IMG/VR virus record: IMGVR_UViG_3300044630_001269
Coordinates: 1-34,514 of that record
Length of the DNA: 34,514 nt
Reading direction: 5' to 3' (one strand)
Origin: a virus
The notes below the pieces were generated by a model, which searched no databases, was not told where the DNA came from, and saw only the letters and a program-made list of their open reading frames with translations. A program made the translations under genes and the position numbers. Of this stretch, positions 1 through 6,577 are shown piece after piece; within the stretch, counting starts at the first letter, position 1; each line of letters opens with the position of its first letter.

Positions 1-519
1 ACTGCTGTGCTTGATGTCCTCGGTTTGCTATCAGCCCGGGCGAGCCGGGTTCATGTCGTCAAAGGCACGGAATGCCACACCCGCAATGATGAGATCCGCA
101 TCGGCTCAGCACTAGGTGGCACCCGCGATCCACAGACAGGTCAACACGCATGGGATCGCCTTGACCTCGATGTGAACGGATGCCTCGTTTCATTCGCTCA
201 CCACATCAGCACAACCTCGCGGCCCTACCTTGAGGCGGCACAACACAGCATCAATCTTGGCGTGGAAATCCACGAAGCGGCACGCATGGGCAGACCGATC
301 CCCAAAGTGATCTGCCGGGCGCACAGGCATCGGCATGGCGTGTGGTCTGACGGAAATTCAATGTCGATCGTTACTGGAGCATGGCAGGGAATTACACGAT
401 TCGGGCGCAAAGTTGTCCCGGCTGCAATCCCTCAGCCTAGTGCTGTGATTCTCGATTGGCGATCGGTTGAGAAAGGCGAACTACCGATTGTCCATCCGCG
501 AGTTTATACTGCAAAATAA
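1..519 (+). CDS. Calcineurin-like metallophosphoesterase, C-terminal part (continues from 34514)
   Basis: This is the C-terminal 172 residues of a phosphoesterase whose first 84 residues lie at 34263-34514. The frame is open from base 1 without a start codon, and the first codons (act gct gtg) follow on directly from the last codon of the window. The expected metallophosphoesterase blocks are visible: VKGTECHT in the place of the family's GNHE motif, a His pair in SFAHH, and CRAHRHRHG matching the terminal GHxH block. The family hydrolyses phosphodiesters or phosphomonoesters with two metal ions. In phages such proteins are often found near lysis or nucleic acid genes and their substrate is usually unknown. 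It is the last large gene of the late block. The GTG at 7 is an internal codon and not a start. Confidence in the family is high, in the substrate nil. Confidence 0.85.
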   Translation, partial: TAVLDVLGLLSARASRVHVVKGTECHTRNDEIRIGSALGGTRDPQTGQHAWDRLDLDVNGCLVSFAHHISTTSRPYLEAAQHSINLGVEIHEAARMGRPIPKVICRAHRHRHGVWSDGNSMSIVTGAWQGITRFGRKVVPAAIPQPSAVILDWRSVEKGELPIVHPRVYTAK

Positions 520-520
520 C

Positions 521-763
521 ATGGCTAAGAAAATCGGAAACCTGTCGAGTCTGCAATTTGCTCTTTCACAATTAGTTGATGAGCCGCAGCAAGATGATGA
601 ATTTAGCGTGAGGGATTTTGTGGATGAGGCACAAAAAATTGATCCGAAAATGACTTACACCATAGCTAAAAACAGAATTGGTTCGATGTGTGAAAACAAC
701 ACCCTAACAAAAAGGTCGATCCGTCGAAATGGGACAATGATAAATATCTACAAAAAAGCGTGA
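521..763 (+). CDS. Small winged-helix-like phage protein
   Basis: This 80-residue protein begins at an ATG one base after the phosphoesterase stop codon, so the two genes are almost certainly co-translated. An in-frame ATG at 467 would start inside the phosphoesterase gene and is less likely. The sequence has the order seen in short winged-helix domains: an acidic N-terminal helix (DEFSVRDFVDEAQ), a middle helix with repeated Ile/Ala/Arg (YTIAKNRIGSM) and a basic C-terminal hairpin (LTKRSIRRNGTMINIYKK). That arrangement suggests nucleic acid binding, but no specific family was recognised. It lies at the end of the late transcript, just before the terminator. A role in late regulation is inference only. 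Confidence 0.6.
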   Translation: MAKKIGNLSSLQFALSQLVDEPQQDDEFSVRDFVDEAQKIDPKMTYTIAKNRIGSMCENNTLTKRSIRRNGTMINIYKKA

Positions 764-1002
764 TCGACCAAGAGCAAATCACATGGGAATCACAATTTGC
801 AATCGTTTATTTCCGCTCAAAAGCGATCCCATGCCAGACATGCGGGAAACAACCTGATCACGATTACCAACCCGGTAGCAGGTTGATTTGGTGCGGTGGA
901 AAATCCTGCAAGCGATCAGTAACCGATTCGGGTTTAGTTGATGGATTTAGCGACTGGAACACCATGCAAAATAACCTTGCAATGCATAAACGAAAATCTT
1001 AA
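760..1002 (+). CDS. Small zinc-ribbon protein, Lar-like
   Basis: This 80-residue protein starts at a GTG that overlaps the preceding stop codon (GTGA), a typical translational coupling. It has a CQTC pair near residue 25, a second cysteine pair in WCGGKSC near residue 50, and then FSDWNTM. The spacing of two Cys pairs followed by a Trp-Asn in an amphipathic helix matches the pattern of the Lar restriction-alleviation-like zinc ribbons common in phages. In Rac prophage, Lar relieves type I restriction by modulating the host enzyme, but many proteins with this fold have no tested function. The assignment rests on the Cys/WN pattern alone. It is the last gene before the strong terminator hairpin. 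Confidence 0.5.
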   Translation: MIDQEQITWESQFAIVYFRSKAIPCQTCGKQPDHDYQPGSRLIWCGGKSCKRSVTDSGLVDGFSDWNTMQNNLAMHKRKS

Positions 1003-1044
1003 TCTCCCGGCGGGGCGTTTGGTTCGCGTTCCTGTTTCATGTTT

Positions 1045-1080
1045 CCGCCCCGGGGTTTGATTCCCCGGGGCGGTTTTGTT
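1045..1080 (+). terminator. Rho-independent terminator of the rightward (late) transcript
   Basis: A perfect 11-bp GC-rich stem (CCGCCCCGGGG at 1045-1055, CCCCGGGGCGG at 1063-1073) with a 7-base loop is followed by TTTTGTTT on the plus strand. The T-rich tail lies only on the right, so it best terminates rightward transcription. It sits exactly between the convergent ends of the late and early blocks. In the other direction the hairpin has no U tract. Confidence 0.9.
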
Positions 1081-3638
1081 TAGATTGGGATCCAAACGCA
1101 ACGCTGGCGAATCTGTGAACCGAATGCCATTACCCCCATGCGCTTTGCTCCGGTCACTCGCTCAAGTTGATGTTTCCACTTGCTCGCGCCCCATGCTGTT
1201 GGGCTGAATATCTGCTCAAGAGCGGGATGGTTATTCGCCACGAATATTCCCCGGCTATCTGCGCAGAACCTAACCCCATGGCGTTGCAGCGCATCCATGC
1301 GGTCTTTCCGGCGCATCATTGTTCCAGCATCATCGGCGGAAAGCGGATCGCTTTGAATGTCTGCGATAACCTCAGAAATCGTGCGCTGATAATTTACCCC
1401 GGCAACATCGAACCTGATCGAGCTTGCCGCAAGATGAGCGAGGCATTGGTTTTCGTCATTATCAACATCCTCAGACTTAAATCCGGCCCAATCTTGCCGC
1501 TGCATGAATTCAAGAGCGATGGAATTCGTCACCTGCTTATTTGTGGTTAGTGAATATGCCCCGGCTAGCAATGCCCCGATCTGATCTGCGCTGCGTTTAT
1601 CCCCGGTGAAATCAACCGCAACACGTGAAAAGATTTCGCAATTCTCTCGGATGATTTTTGCATTCTTGATGCATCGGGCGCGGAATTTGCTGCAATAGCT
1701 ATCATTTGAAACAGTAGATTTCCATAATGCTACCACCTTGTCGAAATGATCGGCGGCATACCGCCCAAGGTTTTTGCGAAGTTGAAGGATTGAAATGCGG
1801 CTCACATCGGACTTTTTAACTGCCGCAACACCGATGGATGCAAAGCAGAATGCGGATCGGATCAGATATGTCACCGATCCGCCCTGTGCCGTGCCTTTGA
1901 CGATCCCTGCCCCGGTTTCGGTAGATGATTGCCGGGCTAGGGTTAGGATCGATTCAAACCTTGCTTGTGATGCCTTATCCTCAGACTCCGCTTCATCAAA
2001 TACCACCGGAAGAGAATCAGAACCAAGCATCCCGCGAATGCCTGCCTCGGATGTCGCGCCCTGAACATGCAATGCAGCATCACCAACAATCGGCTGGATG
2101 ATGTTTGAGACGATCCATGATTTCCCTGACCCGCTCGGCCCGGTCACCCACATATGGGGCCGCCAACGCAATGCCCCGCCGATTGGGGCGAGGGCAAGCC
2201 ATCCGGCGAGCAATTTGCCGTATAGCGGACGCTCCCATGACAGCATCTCGCATAGGTCGATCAATTTAGCTGAATCAGCATTGGTCAAAATTGAATCAGT
2301 CTCGGCATCAATCCGTAATGCGCCATGATAAATCGCCCGGCGTGATGAATTATATTTCGGTATCGGCACATCACCGCCATTGATCAGCAGCCGATCGCCG
2401 GCATGGTAAACGATATCCCCGCCATCGATCCAGCACCCCCGGCCCCGGATCCTCCGGGAGTCAAACATCGGCATTGATTGTGACCGCTGGATTAGCGCGT
2501 TGATTGCTGCATCCCAACCGACTCCCTGATTGCTGCCGGGGAACACGATCTCCCACATTTGCAGCGGGGCAAGACGCATCAGGTTGTTTTTGCTGTGCGC
2601 CGATGCGGCAAGGCTCACGATCTGCTGGCTTTTATCCGGCATGTAGTAAAATAATTCGCCATCCGCCCCAAGCAAACGGAACGGAAGATCAGCAATCCTG
2701 TCCGACTGGATCGGGTCTGCATCCTCGCCCGGTTCTGGCGCGATCGATGCCCTAGCCTCGGCATGATCGATCAGTTGGCGCATCTGCTCTGGGGTGGCAT
2801 CTGCTGCATCCCATCCTGCCTCTGCATCAACTGGAGGCACAACCATGCTTATTTGCGCACAGATCGATTCTAGACGCTTTGCGATAGCCTCGGCGGCAAT
2901 CATGCCCGGAGAGTCATTGTCGGGCCAAATGACGCAATCTCGGTCACGCAGCGGCTCCCAGTAAGATTTACCATGTGCCGATGACCCGCCTGACCATGTG
3001 GTGGCATTAAATCCTGCGGCGATCAGAGCAGAGGCAGCTTTTTCACCCTCAGCAATGATGATCGGGTCTGAATTCCTAATGATTTCCGGCAAATTGAACA
3101 ATGGCCTCGGCTCCGCCATTGCCTTCCATTTCCAACCTGTCGCGCCGGAGGTCGATTTGCACCATGTTAGAGGCAAAACCTCTTTTCCTGTCGGGTTATC
3201 GAACCTTGCGATATATCCGCGAATTTCCTTATCTTTGCCTAAATACTCCCAGACCGCTGTGGGGTTTCTGCCCTTATTCATTAGCACAAACTCATTTGCT
3301 GGCTCGGGAGCAAATGGCATCGAAACCCATGTGTCGGATTTCGATGACGTAGGGGCTGGGGTGGATCCGATTTTACCCGCAAGCCAATCGGCTGCTTCCC
3401 GGATGGATACCTCCCGGGAAAGTTGGACTAATTTTAGAATTCCGCCTTTATCCCCGGTTGCAAAATCAGACCATACGCCAGTCTGCGTATTGATCGACAT
3501 TGATGTTCCCGATTCGCCACTTATTGATCCAATCTTCCATTCTTTTCCTGATTTCTTCCCGTTTGGGAACAATTCTCGGACAATGGACTCAATATGGGGT
3601 AATGCTTGCTGGTTTAGTTCCTGAAAATCATGGTTCAT
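1080..3638 (-). CDS. Phage DNA primase-helicase (Toprim plus P-loop ATPase)
   Basis: This 852-residue protein combines a primase-like N terminus with a helicase-like ATPase. Residues about 30-90 resemble the N-terminal domain of phage primases (SINTQTGVWSDFATGDKGG) but lack the zinc-binding cysteines. Residues about 190-260 form a Toprim domain with EGEKAA and WPDNDSPG as acidic motifs. A Walker A motif, GPSGSGKS, lies near residue 498 and a Walker B-like motif, VVFDEAESED, near 545. The family makes RNA primers and unwinds DNA at the phage fork. It is the last gene of the leftward operon and its ATG overlaps the stop of the upstream gene by 4 bases (ATGA at 3635-3638). The remaining C terminus (about 700-852) is not recognised. 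Confidence in the general role is high; which sub-family it belongs to is open. Confidence 0.85.
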   Translation of the reverse strand: MNHDFQELNQQALPHIESIVRELFPNGKKSGKEWKIGSISGESGTSMSINTQTGVWSDFATGDKGGILKLVQLSREVSIREAADWLAGKIGSTPAPTSSKSDTWVSMPFAPEPANEFVLMNKGRNPTAVWEYLGKDKEIRGYIARFDNPTGKEVLPLTWCKSTSGATGWKWKAMAEPRPLFNLPEIIRNSDPIIIAEGEKAASALIAAGFNATTWSGGSSAHGKSYWEPLRDRDCVIWPDNDSPGMIAAEAIAKRLESICAQISMVVPPVDAEAGWDAADATPEQMRQLIDHAEARASIAPEPGEDADPIQSDRIADLPFRLLGADGELFYYMPDKSQQIVSLAASAHSKNNLMRLAPLQMWEIVFPGSNQGVGWDAAINALIQRSQSMPMFDSRRIRGRGCWIDGGDIVYHAGDRLLINGGDVPIPKYNSSRRAIYHGALRIDAETDSILTNADSAKLIDLCEMLSWERPLYGKLLAGWLALAPIGGALRWRPHMWVTGPSGSGKSWIVSNIIQPIVGDAALHVQGATSEAGIRGMLGSDSLPVVFDEAESEDKASQARFESILTLARQSSTETGAGIVKGTAQGGSVTYLIRSAFCFASIGVAAVKKSDVSRISILQLRKNLGRYAADHFDKVVALWKSTVSNDSYCSKFRARCIKNAKIIRENCEIFSRVAVDFTGDKRSADQIGALLAGAYSLTTNKQVTNSIALEFMQRQDWAGFKSEDVDNDENQCLAHLAASSIRFDVAGVNYQRTISEVIADIQSDPLSADDAGTMMRRKDRMDALQRHGVRFCADSRGIFVANNHPALEQIFSPTAWGASKWKHQLERVTGAKRMGVMAFGSQIRQRCVWIPI

Positions 3639-3940
3639 TTTTTTATAATTCCTGCTTGGTTCGCTGCTAAAAATATCGCCCGTAATTGTTCCACGGGCAG
3701 GGATTTGAATACTGATAGAATAACCTCCTTCTCGTCAAGCCTCCGATCAGTATCGATTACTGTGCATCGGTATTTTTCCGGGGTGGCCTTGGTAATATGA
3801 AGCCTAATCCCGTATTTATCCGCTGATGCCCTAGCTGATTTGGAGGCTGACTCGCCAAGGGTGAATGAATCGCCCCTGACGAGTTTAGAGAAGAATTGAC
3901 GCCAATTAACCCGTTTAGAAGGGGCAGTTGCTGTCTTCAT
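3635..3940 (-). CDS. Hypothetical protein between SSB-like protein and primase
   Basis: A 101-residue basic protein, not recognised. I place the start at the ATG at 3940 (MKTATAPSKRVNW), which overlaps the end of the upstream SSB-like gene by 26 bases. Earlier in-frame starts at 4102 would run through most of that gene. The N terminus is rich in Lys, Arg and Ser; the middle (YGIRLHITKATPEKYRCTVI) looks like beta strands and the C terminus is helical. Its position between a putative single-strand binding protein and the primase-helicase suggests a replication accessory role, which is inference from context only. Confidence 0.7.
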   Translation of the reverse strand: MKTATAPSKRVNWRQFFSKLVRGDSFTLGESASKSARASADKYGIRLHITKATPEKYRCTVIDTDRRLDEKEVILSVFKSLPVEQLRAIFLAANQAGIIKK

Positions 3941-4208
3941 TTGATGGTTGCAATTGGATGGCGGCTGTTGGCGGCATCGCTGGCTTTTGCCCGACGATCT
4001 TGCCATTACCCAAGATCGGGCCTTTCTCGCCAGCTTCCCGGCGGGTCTGCCCCAGATCCTGAACGACCATGTAATGGTTGCCGAATCGATCTTCTCCATC
4101 ACGATTGCCCAACAGAGTGATGTCGATGTATTTTCCTTTTTCGCCGTGATGAATTGCGGATTTATCGATTTTCATCACATCCAGTTTAACTCTAATTATG
4201 TTGCTCAT
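3915..4208 (-). CDS. Putative single-stranded DNA-binding protein (SSB-like C-terminal tip)
   Basis: This 97-residue protein begins with alternating hydrophobic beta-strand patterns (IIRVKLDVMKI, KYIDITLLGN, HYMVVQDLGQ), as expected for a small OB-type fold. It then has a low-complexity linker rich in Pro, Gln and Ala. It ends in NEDSNCPF, an acidic stretch closing with Pro-Phe, like the tip by which bacterial SSB proteins recruit partners. The size, the flexible linker, the tip and the position beside primase and nuclease genes all fit an SSB. No full-length family match can be asserted from sequence reading alone. Another possibility is a conserved phage protein of unknown function with a chance PF end. 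Confidence 0.5.
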   Translation of the reverse strand: MSNIIRVKLDVMKIDKSAIHHGEKGKYIDITLLGNRDGEDRFGNHYMVVQDLGQTRREAGEKGPILGNGKIVGQKPAMPPTAAIQLQPSNEDSNCPF

Positions 4209-4226
4209 GTTATTTATTTTTTAGTG

Positions 4227-4571
4227 TTATTTGGGGGAGATTATCTTTTCGGCATCCTCGACCGACCGGGCAATCCCGGCACGACCACCTGCCTGATTTA
4301 CAATGTTCTGCCAAGCAATTTGATCGGGCCTTGGCTTCCCGGTTGGTGATTTTACCTCGATCGATACGAATTGGGCAATGTTTTCTCCGACATCCTCCGG
4401 GGTTATTTCGCGGGATACCCATCCAATCAAGTCGGCTGATCCCTTGGCTAATCCGAATCTAACCAATCGCCCGGCTGCATCCTTGGTTGCGCCAACATTG
4501 TTACGGAACAATCGAACCGGGCCATTGCCGACCTGCTGCCGGATTAGTGATTGGATGTCGGATTCAGTCAT
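4227..4571 (-). CDS. VRR-NUC domain nuclease
   Basis: This 114-residue protein matches the stand-alone VRR-NUC nucleases of phages. The restriction-like catalytic elements appear in order: an N-terminal helix with a conserved Gln (SLIRQQVG), the strand LFRNNVGATKD, the acidic GSADLIGW near residue 45, and VSIEVKSPTGKPRPDQ around residues 69-84 carrying the E-x-K pair. VRR-NUC enzymes of the PD-(D/E)XK superfamily cleave branched DNA such as flaps or Holliday junctions. Here it would resolve replication or recombination intermediates before packaging. Its start overlaps the upstream coiled-coil gene by 4 bases (ATGA). Confidence in the family is high. Confidence 0.88.
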   Translation of the reverse strand: MTESDIQSLIRQQVGNGPVRLFRNNVGATKDAAGRLVRFGLAKGSADLIGWVSREITPEDVGENIAQFVSIEVKSPTGKPRPDQIAWQNIVNQAGGRAGIARSVEDAEKIISPK

Positions 4572-5035
4572 TGCAGTTCACGGATGCCGGATTCGATTTT
4601 TCGCATCCTGTGCTCAAGTTTTGCCATTATCGTTTCAATCTGCGCGTCTTGTAGCAGTGCAACCTCGCGCCACCGATCGGCCTCCGCTTTCCAGTATTCG
4701 GATTCAGATTGCGCCTTGTTACATTCATCTCTTACACTATTTAGTTGTTGCTCTTGAAGCTTGAAAAGGTCACGCCGAAATTCTAGATCCGCACAAGCCT
4801 CGTCGCGCTCAGCTTTAGCCTTGGCTGCCATGTCAACCGCGCATTCCCATTTGTTTTGCCAGCCTGTGATCGCCCCACGATGGAGTCTAGCTTCCTCCTC
4901 CATGTCGCCAATGGCCATTAGCACATCGTCAATGGCTTCTCCGATTTCCCGTGGGTCTGGTTGCTCCATATCCTCATTGCCCCTGCGCCATAGGTTAAAA
5001 TCACGCAGCACTTGAATTGCTTTTTCTGTTTTCAT
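4568..5035 (-). CDS. Coiled-coil protein with LRDFNLWRRG N-terminal module
   Basis: A 155-residue protein in two parts. Residues 8-40 (LRDFNLWRRGNEDMEQPDP and following) are a short conserved helical module that occurs again in the protein at 5515-5784. The rest, from about residue 60 onward, is highly charged and helical with many Glu, Lys, Arg and Ala heptads, most likely a coiled coil. No enzyme motif is visible. Similar short modules occur in phage early regions, but their role is not established. The start overlaps the stop of the upstream gene (ATGA at 5032-5035). Confidence 0.75.
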   Translation of the reverse strand: MKTEKAIQVLRDFNLWRRGNEDMEQPDPREIGEAIDDVLMAIGDMEEEARLHRGAITGWQNKWECAVDMAAKAKAERDEACADLEFRRDLFKLQEQQLNSVRDECNKAQSESEYWKAEADRWREVALLQDAQIETIMAKLEHRMRKIESGIRELQ

Positions 5036-5268
5036 AGCTTCTCCTCCAGCTTCTCGATTTCTTGGATGATCTTATCAATGGCGTTCTCAACGAATGGCCA
5101 TTCCTCAACATTGAACTTAATGGATTGTTCATCCCCCTCTTGAGGGAATTGCTTTATTTCAATAAATGGCCCGGCAGCTTCGTCTATGATACTGATCTCT
5201 GTGGCTTGATGGCTGAAGATAGGCTCGCCTTTTGGTAGTACGGTTATTCTTGATGTTATCGTATTCAT
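5032..5268 (-). CDS. Small acidic hypothetical phage protein
   Basis: A 78-residue acidic protein, not assigned to a family. It has alternating beta-type stretches (SRITVLPKGEPIF, ISIIDEAAGPFIEIKQ) followed by FNVEEWPFVENAID and a Lys/Glu-rich C-terminal helix. The general pattern, two short beta hairpins and an acidic helix, recurs in small phage early proteins of unknown role. It is coupled to the next gene downstream by a 4-base overlap. About 58 bases separate it from the zinc-ribbon gene upstream, one of the wider gaps in this part of the operon. Confidence 0.7.
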   Translation of the reverse strand: MNTITSRITVLPKGEPIFSHQATEISIIDEAAGPFIEIKQFPQEGDEQSIKFNVEEWPFVENAIDKIIQEIEKLEEKL

Positions 5269-5326
5269 GGCTGTTATAGTTTCACGGCAGCAAGCGCATC
5301 TCCTTTTCCTGCTTGGTTATGATTGC

Positions 5327-5518
5327 TCATGCGCGTTCTTTTCCGCAGTCGGGGCAATAATCCCCCATCGGCTCAATTCTCGAGAAGAATGGATCTTTGT
5401 CGCTGCCGCAATGCGGGCAGACAATATCGTCGGTATCTTTCCTGAAGATCTCGTCGTAATTATCGCGGTAAGCATCGCCGTTGACCGACCTTGGGCTGTC
5501 GCCTTTACCTGCGCTCAC
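5327..5518 (-). CDS. Small zinc-ribbon protein (GKGDSPRS type)
   Basis: A 63-residue protein with the N-terminal signature SAGKGDSPRSVNGDAYRDNY, which resembles a short conserved phage protein of unknown role. It ends in a zinc ribbon with CPHCGS and CPDCGK as the two metal-binding knuckles. The spacing between the Cys pairs (about 17 residues) suits a structural zinc site. The start overlaps the upstream stop by 4 bases. The N-terminal part is usually found alone in phage genomes. The C-terminal ribbon may add nucleic acid or protein binding. Function unknown. Confidence 0.75.
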   Translation of the reverse strand: MSAGKGDSPRSVNGDAYRDNYDEIFRKDTDDIVCPHCGSDKDPFFSRIEPMGDYCPDCGKERA

Positions 5519-5784
5519 TGCGGGCCTCCTTCCACTTCCTCGACCGCTTTGCGTAGCGCGTCAATATAATGGTATTGGCCGACCTCATCCCAGTATGGCG
5601 CTTTCCAGCGATCAACAACGGCAAGCGCAGCGTCTGTTAGTCTCCCCAGCTTTTCCATGGCCTCAATCGCTTCGTCGATGGCTTCTCCTATTCCCCACGG
5701 ATCGGGTTGTTCCATTGCGTCGTCACCCTTGCGCCATAAGTTGAAATCACGCAGGGTTTGGATGGTTTTTTGAATGTCACTCAT
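5515..5784 (-). CDS. LRDFNLWRKG-module phage protein (paralogue of 4568-5035)
   Basis: An 89-residue protein whose first 45 residues (LRDFNLWRKGDDAMEQPDP, then GIGEAIDEAI) closely repeat the N terminus of the coiled-coil protein at 4568-5035. The C-terminal half (AALAVVDRWKAPYWDEVGQ and following) differs. It resembles short phage proteins often placed among early genes next to recombination and replication functions. The function is unknown. It overlaps both neighbours, so translation is likely coupled. Confidence 0.75.
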   Translation of the reverse strand: MSDIQKTIQTLRDFNLWRKGDDAMEQPDPWGIGEAIDEAIEAMEKLGRLTDAALAVVDRWKAPYWDEVGQYHYIDALRKAVEEVEGGPQ

Positions 5785-5989
5785 CGCTCCCTCCTTCCAT
5801 GCCGGCGAGGGCTTCGTGTATTTCCGTTCGCGTGTATCCAGTTGGGCTGAAACATTGAGCTTCCAATGTCATGTCTAACTTGCGCAATAGTTCCGCCAGC
5901 CTGTCGCGTTGCTCAGTCACGGCGGTGAGTTCAGCCTCAAGCCGATCCAGATCGAACGCGCTGATTGTTACATCATGTGTCCTGCCCAT
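5777..5989 (-). CDS. Small coiled-coil hypothetical protein
   Basis: A 70-residue protein, beginning MGRTHDVTISAFDLDRLEAE. I chose the ATG at 5989 because a purine run (GGAAGGGGGG) lies just upstream, one of the few Shine-Dalgarno-like sites in this operon. The alternative at 6013 is a TTG. Residues about 12-40 form a short amphipathic coiled coil (LEAELTAVTEQRDRLAELL), and the remainder (SPTGYTRTEIHEALAG) is a small helical tail. It overlaps the upstream gene by 17 bases and the downstream gene by 8. No family recognised. Confidence 0.65.
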   Translation of the reverse strand: MGRTHDVTISAFDLDRLEAELTAVTEQRDRLAELLRKLDMTLEAQCFSPTGYTRTEIHEALAGMEGGSDE

Positions 5990-6386
5990 GACTGCCCCCC
6001 TTCCATGCTGCAAGTGCTAATGCCGATTCCTTCGCCTCATCAGTGTTGATCCAATGTTTGAATGTCAGCAACAATGCCTCTGCAAGCCGGGTTGCGATCG
6101 CATGATCAAGATCCCGCTTGCGTTGCAGTTGTTCCAATCTTCCGCGCAAAACGCATTCACGCTCAGATGATTTTCCAAGCAGCAAGCATTGCTCGTTCAC
6201 TTCATCCTGCAATTCTCGATTTGCCACAATCAAGGCAGATTCCCGATTGCTTACAGCACGTAGCACTTTGCACATGGATGTTATGCTAATATGCTCGCTT
6301 GCCATCACCCCGCATGTCGCGCATTCGTAATCATGCTCGCTCAGCATTAGCCTTGAGCATGTTGGGCAGTCCGATAGATCACTCAT
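5973..6386 (-). CDS. Zinc-ribbon and coiled-coil hypothetical protein
   Basis: A 137-residue protein with an N-terminal zinc-binding unit (CPTCSR near residue 7 and CATCG near residue 22). A long charged helix follows (about 45-100, ESALIVANRELQDEVNEQ and following), probably a coiled coil. The C terminus (ALLLTFKHWINTDEAKESA) is amphipathic. The Cys pairs are the only specific signature. It may bind nucleic acid or a host protein, but this cannot be shown. Its start overlaps the preceding stop by 4 bases and its end overlaps the next gene. Confidence 0.65.
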   Translation of the reverse strand: MSDLSDCPTCSRLMLSEHDYECATCGVMASEHISITSMCKVLRAVSNRESALIVANRELQDEVNEQCLLLGKSSERECVLRGRLEQLQRKRDLDHAIATRLAEALLLTFKHWINTDEAKESALALAAWKGGSHGQDT

Positions 6387-6571
6387 AGCAGCACCTCCGG
6401 TTTGATCTCAAAATCGAAAACCTCATCGATTTCGTTCCAGATTTCAGTTTCGATGGATTCAATGATCCTTGACGTATCTGGCGAGTCCGTGTGCTTGTGC
6501 GCTCGGCTCCACCCATAATCGATTCCCCGCTCGATTGCTTGCGTTAGTATTGTTCGTATGTTTGGTTTCAT
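6383..6571 (-). CDS. Small hypothetical phage protein
   Basis: A 62-residue protein with the N-terminal pattern ILTQAIERGIDYGWSRAHKH, which I recognise as a pattern seen in small phage early proteins, followed by an acidic C terminus (IETEIWNEIDEVFDFEI). No functional motif. It lies 6 bases downstream of the helicase gene stop and is coupled to the next gene by a 4-base overlap. The function is unknown. Confidence 0.65.
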   Translation of the reverse strand: MKPNIRTILTQAIERGIDYGWSRAHKHTDSPDTSRIIESIETEIWNEIDEVFDFEIKPEVLL

Positions 6572-6577
6572 GTTGAT

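Noticed and set aside
2998-3624. Long frame of 208 codons opposite the primase-helicase
   Set aside because: It lies wholly antisense to a gene with clear Toprim motifs and shows no domain; it is a shadow frame.
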